Shown: in pieces, positions 61,956 through 64,000 of the stretch | Layout of the letters: each line of letters opens with the position of its first letter | Position numbering within the stretch: position 1 is the first letter of the stretch | DNA from: Streptomyces pacificus | Lineage (GTDB): Bacteria; Actinomycetota; Actinomycetes; Streptomycetales; Streptomycetaceae | DNA: 64,000 nucleotides | Assembly: GCF_011766325.1 (NCBI RefSeq) | Contig: NZ_BLLG01000011.1 | Span: forward strand, 62,001 to 126,000 | Direction: 5' to 3' | The notes under the pieces: generated by a model | What the model saw: only the letters and a program-made list of their open reading frames with translations | What the model was told of the DNA's origin: nothing | Databases searched by the model: none | Position numbers and translations under genes: made by a program

Positions 61956-63839
61956 TCACGAGCCCGTCTGCGAACCCAGCGTCACCACCCTGGTCTGCTC
62001 CCCGCCGCCGCGGAGCACCGTGAGTTCCAGCCGGTCGCCGGGCCGGTGCGCACGGATCTTGACGATGAGTTCCTCTCCGTTGTGCACCCGCTGGCCGTCG
62101 ACCTCGGTGATGACGTCGCCCGGACGGATGCCCGCCTCGGCGGCGGGACCGCCGGCGGTGACGGACGGGGCTCCGTCCTTGCCCTTCTCGCCGACACGGG
62201 CGCCGTCTCCCGAGTACTGCATGTCGAGGCTGACCCCGATCACCGGATGGGTGGCCTGCCCGGTGTTGATCAGTTCCTCGGCCACCCGCTTGCCCTGGTT
62301 GATGGGAATGGCGAAGCCCAGACCGATGGAGCCGGCCTGGCCGGAACCCGAGTCGGGGCCGGAACCGCCGTCCGCGGCACGGATGGCGCTGTTGATGCCG
62401 ATGACACGCGCCTTGGAGTCGACGAGCGGTCCGCCCGAGTTTCCGGGGTTTATCGGTGCGTCGGTCTGCAGGGCGTCGACATAGCTGATGTCGCTGCCGT
62501 CGCCCTTCTCCCCGCCGGCGGTGATCGGGCGCTCCTTGGCGCTGATGATTCCCGCGGTCACCGTGTTCTGGAGGTCGAAGGGCGCGCCGATGGCCACGAC
62601 CGGGTCGCCGACCCGGACGTTGTCGGAGTTGCCCAGGGGCAGCGGCCTGAGCCCGGAGACCCCTCTGACCTTGACCACGGCGAGGTCGTAACCGCTGTCC
62701 TTGCCGACGAGGGTGGCCCGCGCCGTCTCCCCGCCGCTGAAGGTGACGGAGATGTCGCCGGAGCTGCCGGCCGGGGAGACCACATGGTTGTTCGTGAGGA
62801 TGTGCCCCTGCGCGTCCAGGACGAAGCCGGTACCGGTGCCCTGCTCACCGCCTCCGCTGACGTGCAGCGTCACCACACCGGGGAGGGAGCTGGCCGCGAT
62901 CCCCGCGACACTGCCGGGCGCCCGGTCGGTGTTCTCCGGCCCCGCCTGCGGCAGCTCGACCGTGGTGATCCCCCCGTTGCGTTCCAGGTACGCGCCGACA
63001 CCACCGCCGAGGACTCCGGCGAGCAGGGCGAAGAGCAGTCCGCCGGCGAAGGCCGTGCCCCGCCGGGACTTCCTCCTGGGCGGCTCCCCGGTACGGATCA
63101 GGGGCGCGCCGGACGCGCCCCAGGGGTCGTACTGCCGCCACTGCTCCGCTGGTGGAGCGGCTTGCGGTGGAGGGCCTGGGAGGGGCGCGGGTGCGGGGCC
63201 CGGGAGGCCGCCCCCGGCCGGGTGGTGGGGCGGTGCGCCACCTGCCCCGGCGGAGTGCTGCACCGAAGGCGCGGGTGCCCACGGGCCGGGGTCGGCGTAC
63301 GGCGGTGCGGGGTGCTCGTCCGGCTCGTACAGGGGCGGCGGCTCGTACAGGGGCGGCGGCTCGTACAGGGGCGGCGCGCCCCCACTCGCGGGCCCGGCCG
63401 CGGCGGCGGGCTCGCCGTCCTGACCCGGGTGCGGGCGGGCGGCGGGCGCGGTGCCCTCCCCCCGGAGGCCGGCGGGGGAGGACGCCCCGGCCGCCGGACC
63501 TTCCGACCGGGGGTCGTCCGGCGTGGGCCACGGGGAACGCTCCCCCTCCGCGGGCGATCCACCGGGCGGCTGCGGGGCGGTCCGGGCCGCTTCGGTGGAG
63601 GGTGCGGCCGGCACGCTCGGGGACCCGCCGTCCACCGGCTCGTGCCGTGCCGTCGGGGCTGGCGGCGGAAGCGGGTACTCGGGCCGGTCGTCGACGGGCG
63701 CGCCGGCTGTCCCGCCGTCGCTCACCGCCGCTCCGGGCACGGGCGCCGTGCCGTCGAGGCCGGGGGGCGACGACGGCTCGGGGCGGGCCGGACGGCTCCA
63801 CCACTTCTGCTTGGGCCCCGTCGGCTTCCCGTTCTCCAT
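61956..63839 (-). CDS. HtrA/DegP-type serine protease, membrane anchored with PDZ domain
   Basis: A 627-residue protein. Residues 1-260 are a Pro/Gly/Ala-rich cytosolic region with three PPLYEP repeats (from an 18-bp tandem DNA repeat at 63321-63374). One membrane segment (about 263-284) leads to a trypsin-like protease with the triad His352 (TNNHVV), Asp385 (GYDLAVV) and Ser468 (GNSGGP), then a PDZ domain (about 535-620). It acts in envelope protein quality control. ATG at 63839 has GGGGAGAG upstream. It lies downstream of another minus-strand gene and is cotranscribed toward tatB. Confidence 0.95.
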   Translation of the reverse strand: MENGKPTGPKQKWWSRPARPEPSSPPGLDGTAPVPGAAVSDGGTAGAPVDDRPEYPLPPPAPTARHEPVDGGSPSVPAAPSTEAARTAPQPPGGSPAEGERSPWPTPDDPRSEGPAAGASSPAGLRGEGTAPAARPHPGQDGEPAAAAGPASGGAPPLYEPPPLYEPPPLYEPDEHPAPPYADPGPWAPAPSVQHSAGAGGAPPHHPAGGGLPGPAPAPLPGPPPQAAPPAEQWRQYDPWGASGAPLIRTGEPPRRKSRRGTAFAGGLLFALLAGVLGGGVGAYLERNGGITTVELPQAGPENTDRAPGSVAGIAASSLPGVVTLHVSGGGEQGTGTGFVLDAQGHILTNNHVVSPAGSSGDISVTFSGGETARATLVGKDSGYDLAVVKVRGVSGLRPLPLGNSDNVRVGDPVVAIGAPFDLQNTVTAGIISAKERPITAGGEKGDGSDISYVDALQTDAPINPGNSGGPLVDSKARVIGINSAIRAADGGSGPDSGSGQAGSIGLGFAIPINQGKRVAEELINTGQATHPVIGVSLDMQYSGDGARVGEKGKDGAPSVTAGGPAAEAGIRPGDVITEVDGQRVHNGEELIVKIRAHRPGDRLELTVLRGGGEQTRVVTLGSQTGS

Positions 63840-63920
63840 GCTCTCCCCGCAACCGCCGCTTCGTGTGCCCCGCCGGCACCGTCCCCCGGATTCAACCAGG
63901 TTTGCGGATGGCGTCCTACC

Positions 63921-63948
63921 GTGCGATCGGCCCCGGGGCCGATCGCAC
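63921..63948. terminator. Perfect 28-bp palindrome between two minus-strand genes
   Basis: GTGCGATCGGCCCC followed directly by its reverse complement. It lies between the stop of the gene entering from the right edge and the HtrA-type gene, so it may terminate or attenuate transcription into the protease gene. Confidence 0.8.
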
Positions 63949-63952
63949 CACG

Positions 63953-64000
63953 TCAGCGCTGGGGCGGGAAGCCGAGCCTGCTCGGCAGCGGCGACGCGGA
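63953..64000 (-). CDS. C-terminus of a gene entering from the right edge
   Basis: The last 15 codons are visible (ending LPSRLGFPPQR), with consistently G/C third positions. In Streptomyces a zinc-dependent anti-sigma factor gene often precedes the HtrA-TatB pair, so that is the likely identity, but the visible part cannot prove it. Confidence 0.45.
   Translation of the reverse strand, partial: SASPLPSRLGFPPQR

Overview
The window is a high-GC actinomycete chromosome, almost certainly Streptomyces or a close relative. Real genes show near-saturated G/C third codon positions, starts are ATG or GTG with GGAGG-type ribosome sites, several genes look leaderless, and the gene set includes WhiB7/WblC, mycoredoxin, AdnAB and UvrD2. 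There are no tRNA or rRNA genes, no CRISPR array, no transposase and no prophage. It is mostly a conserved core segment with Streptomyces-type additions.

Left part (1-13 kb): a partial UPF0182 membrane protein, a PPA1309-like protein, a PDZ/Lon-type membrane protease, MoaE, an atypical SDR, a DUF2342 zincin, a Nudix hydrolase, a YgjP/DUF45 metallopeptidase, and a translationally coupled pair (ThiF-like protein plus ABC1 kinase). Middle (13-29 kb): the redox and DNA-repair core. WhiB7 sits behind a long leader with an upstream ORF and an intrinsic attenuator. UvrD2, mycoredoxin, NudC, an M20 dipeptidase and the AdnB/AdnA end-resection helicase-nucleases follow. From memory, the order UPF0182, PDZ-protease, DUF2342, ABC1, WhiB7, UvrD2, mycoredoxin, NudC, AdnB, AdnA, ATL, MoeZ, DUF3152, TetR, DUF3107, ferritin-like, DEAD-box matches the mycobacterial Rv3193c-Rv3211 region.

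29-44 kb: an alkyltransferase-like protein, a large multidomain membrane protein (kinase-like domain plus LPG-synthase/flippase-like domain), a secreted TAP-like peptidase lipoprotein and MoeZ. A compact four-gene exopolysaccharide-type operon comes next (PelF-like DUF3492 glycosyltransferase, polytopic membrane protein, NAD epimerase, spherulin-4/GH135-like protein). It lies where MoeZ and DUF3152 are neighbours in mycobacteria and is the best candidate here for an under-described system. The DUF3152 protein carries a full metzincin zinc motif.

44-64 kb: a strikingly purine-rich leader before a small acidic protein, then TetR and DUF3107 genes followed by two very strong hairpins, a ferritin-like protein, a DEAD-box RNA helicase with an Arg-rich tail, an alpha/beta hydrolase, an NYN-domain protein, MarC, a PHP phosphoesterase, a zinc-ribbon protein, a SUFU-like protein, CorA, a lipoprotein, Mrp/ApbC, TatB and an HtrA-type protease. 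Intergenic regions contain many perfect long-stem hairpins (terminators) and short tandem repeats, several of which have copied the 3' end of a neighbouring gene.
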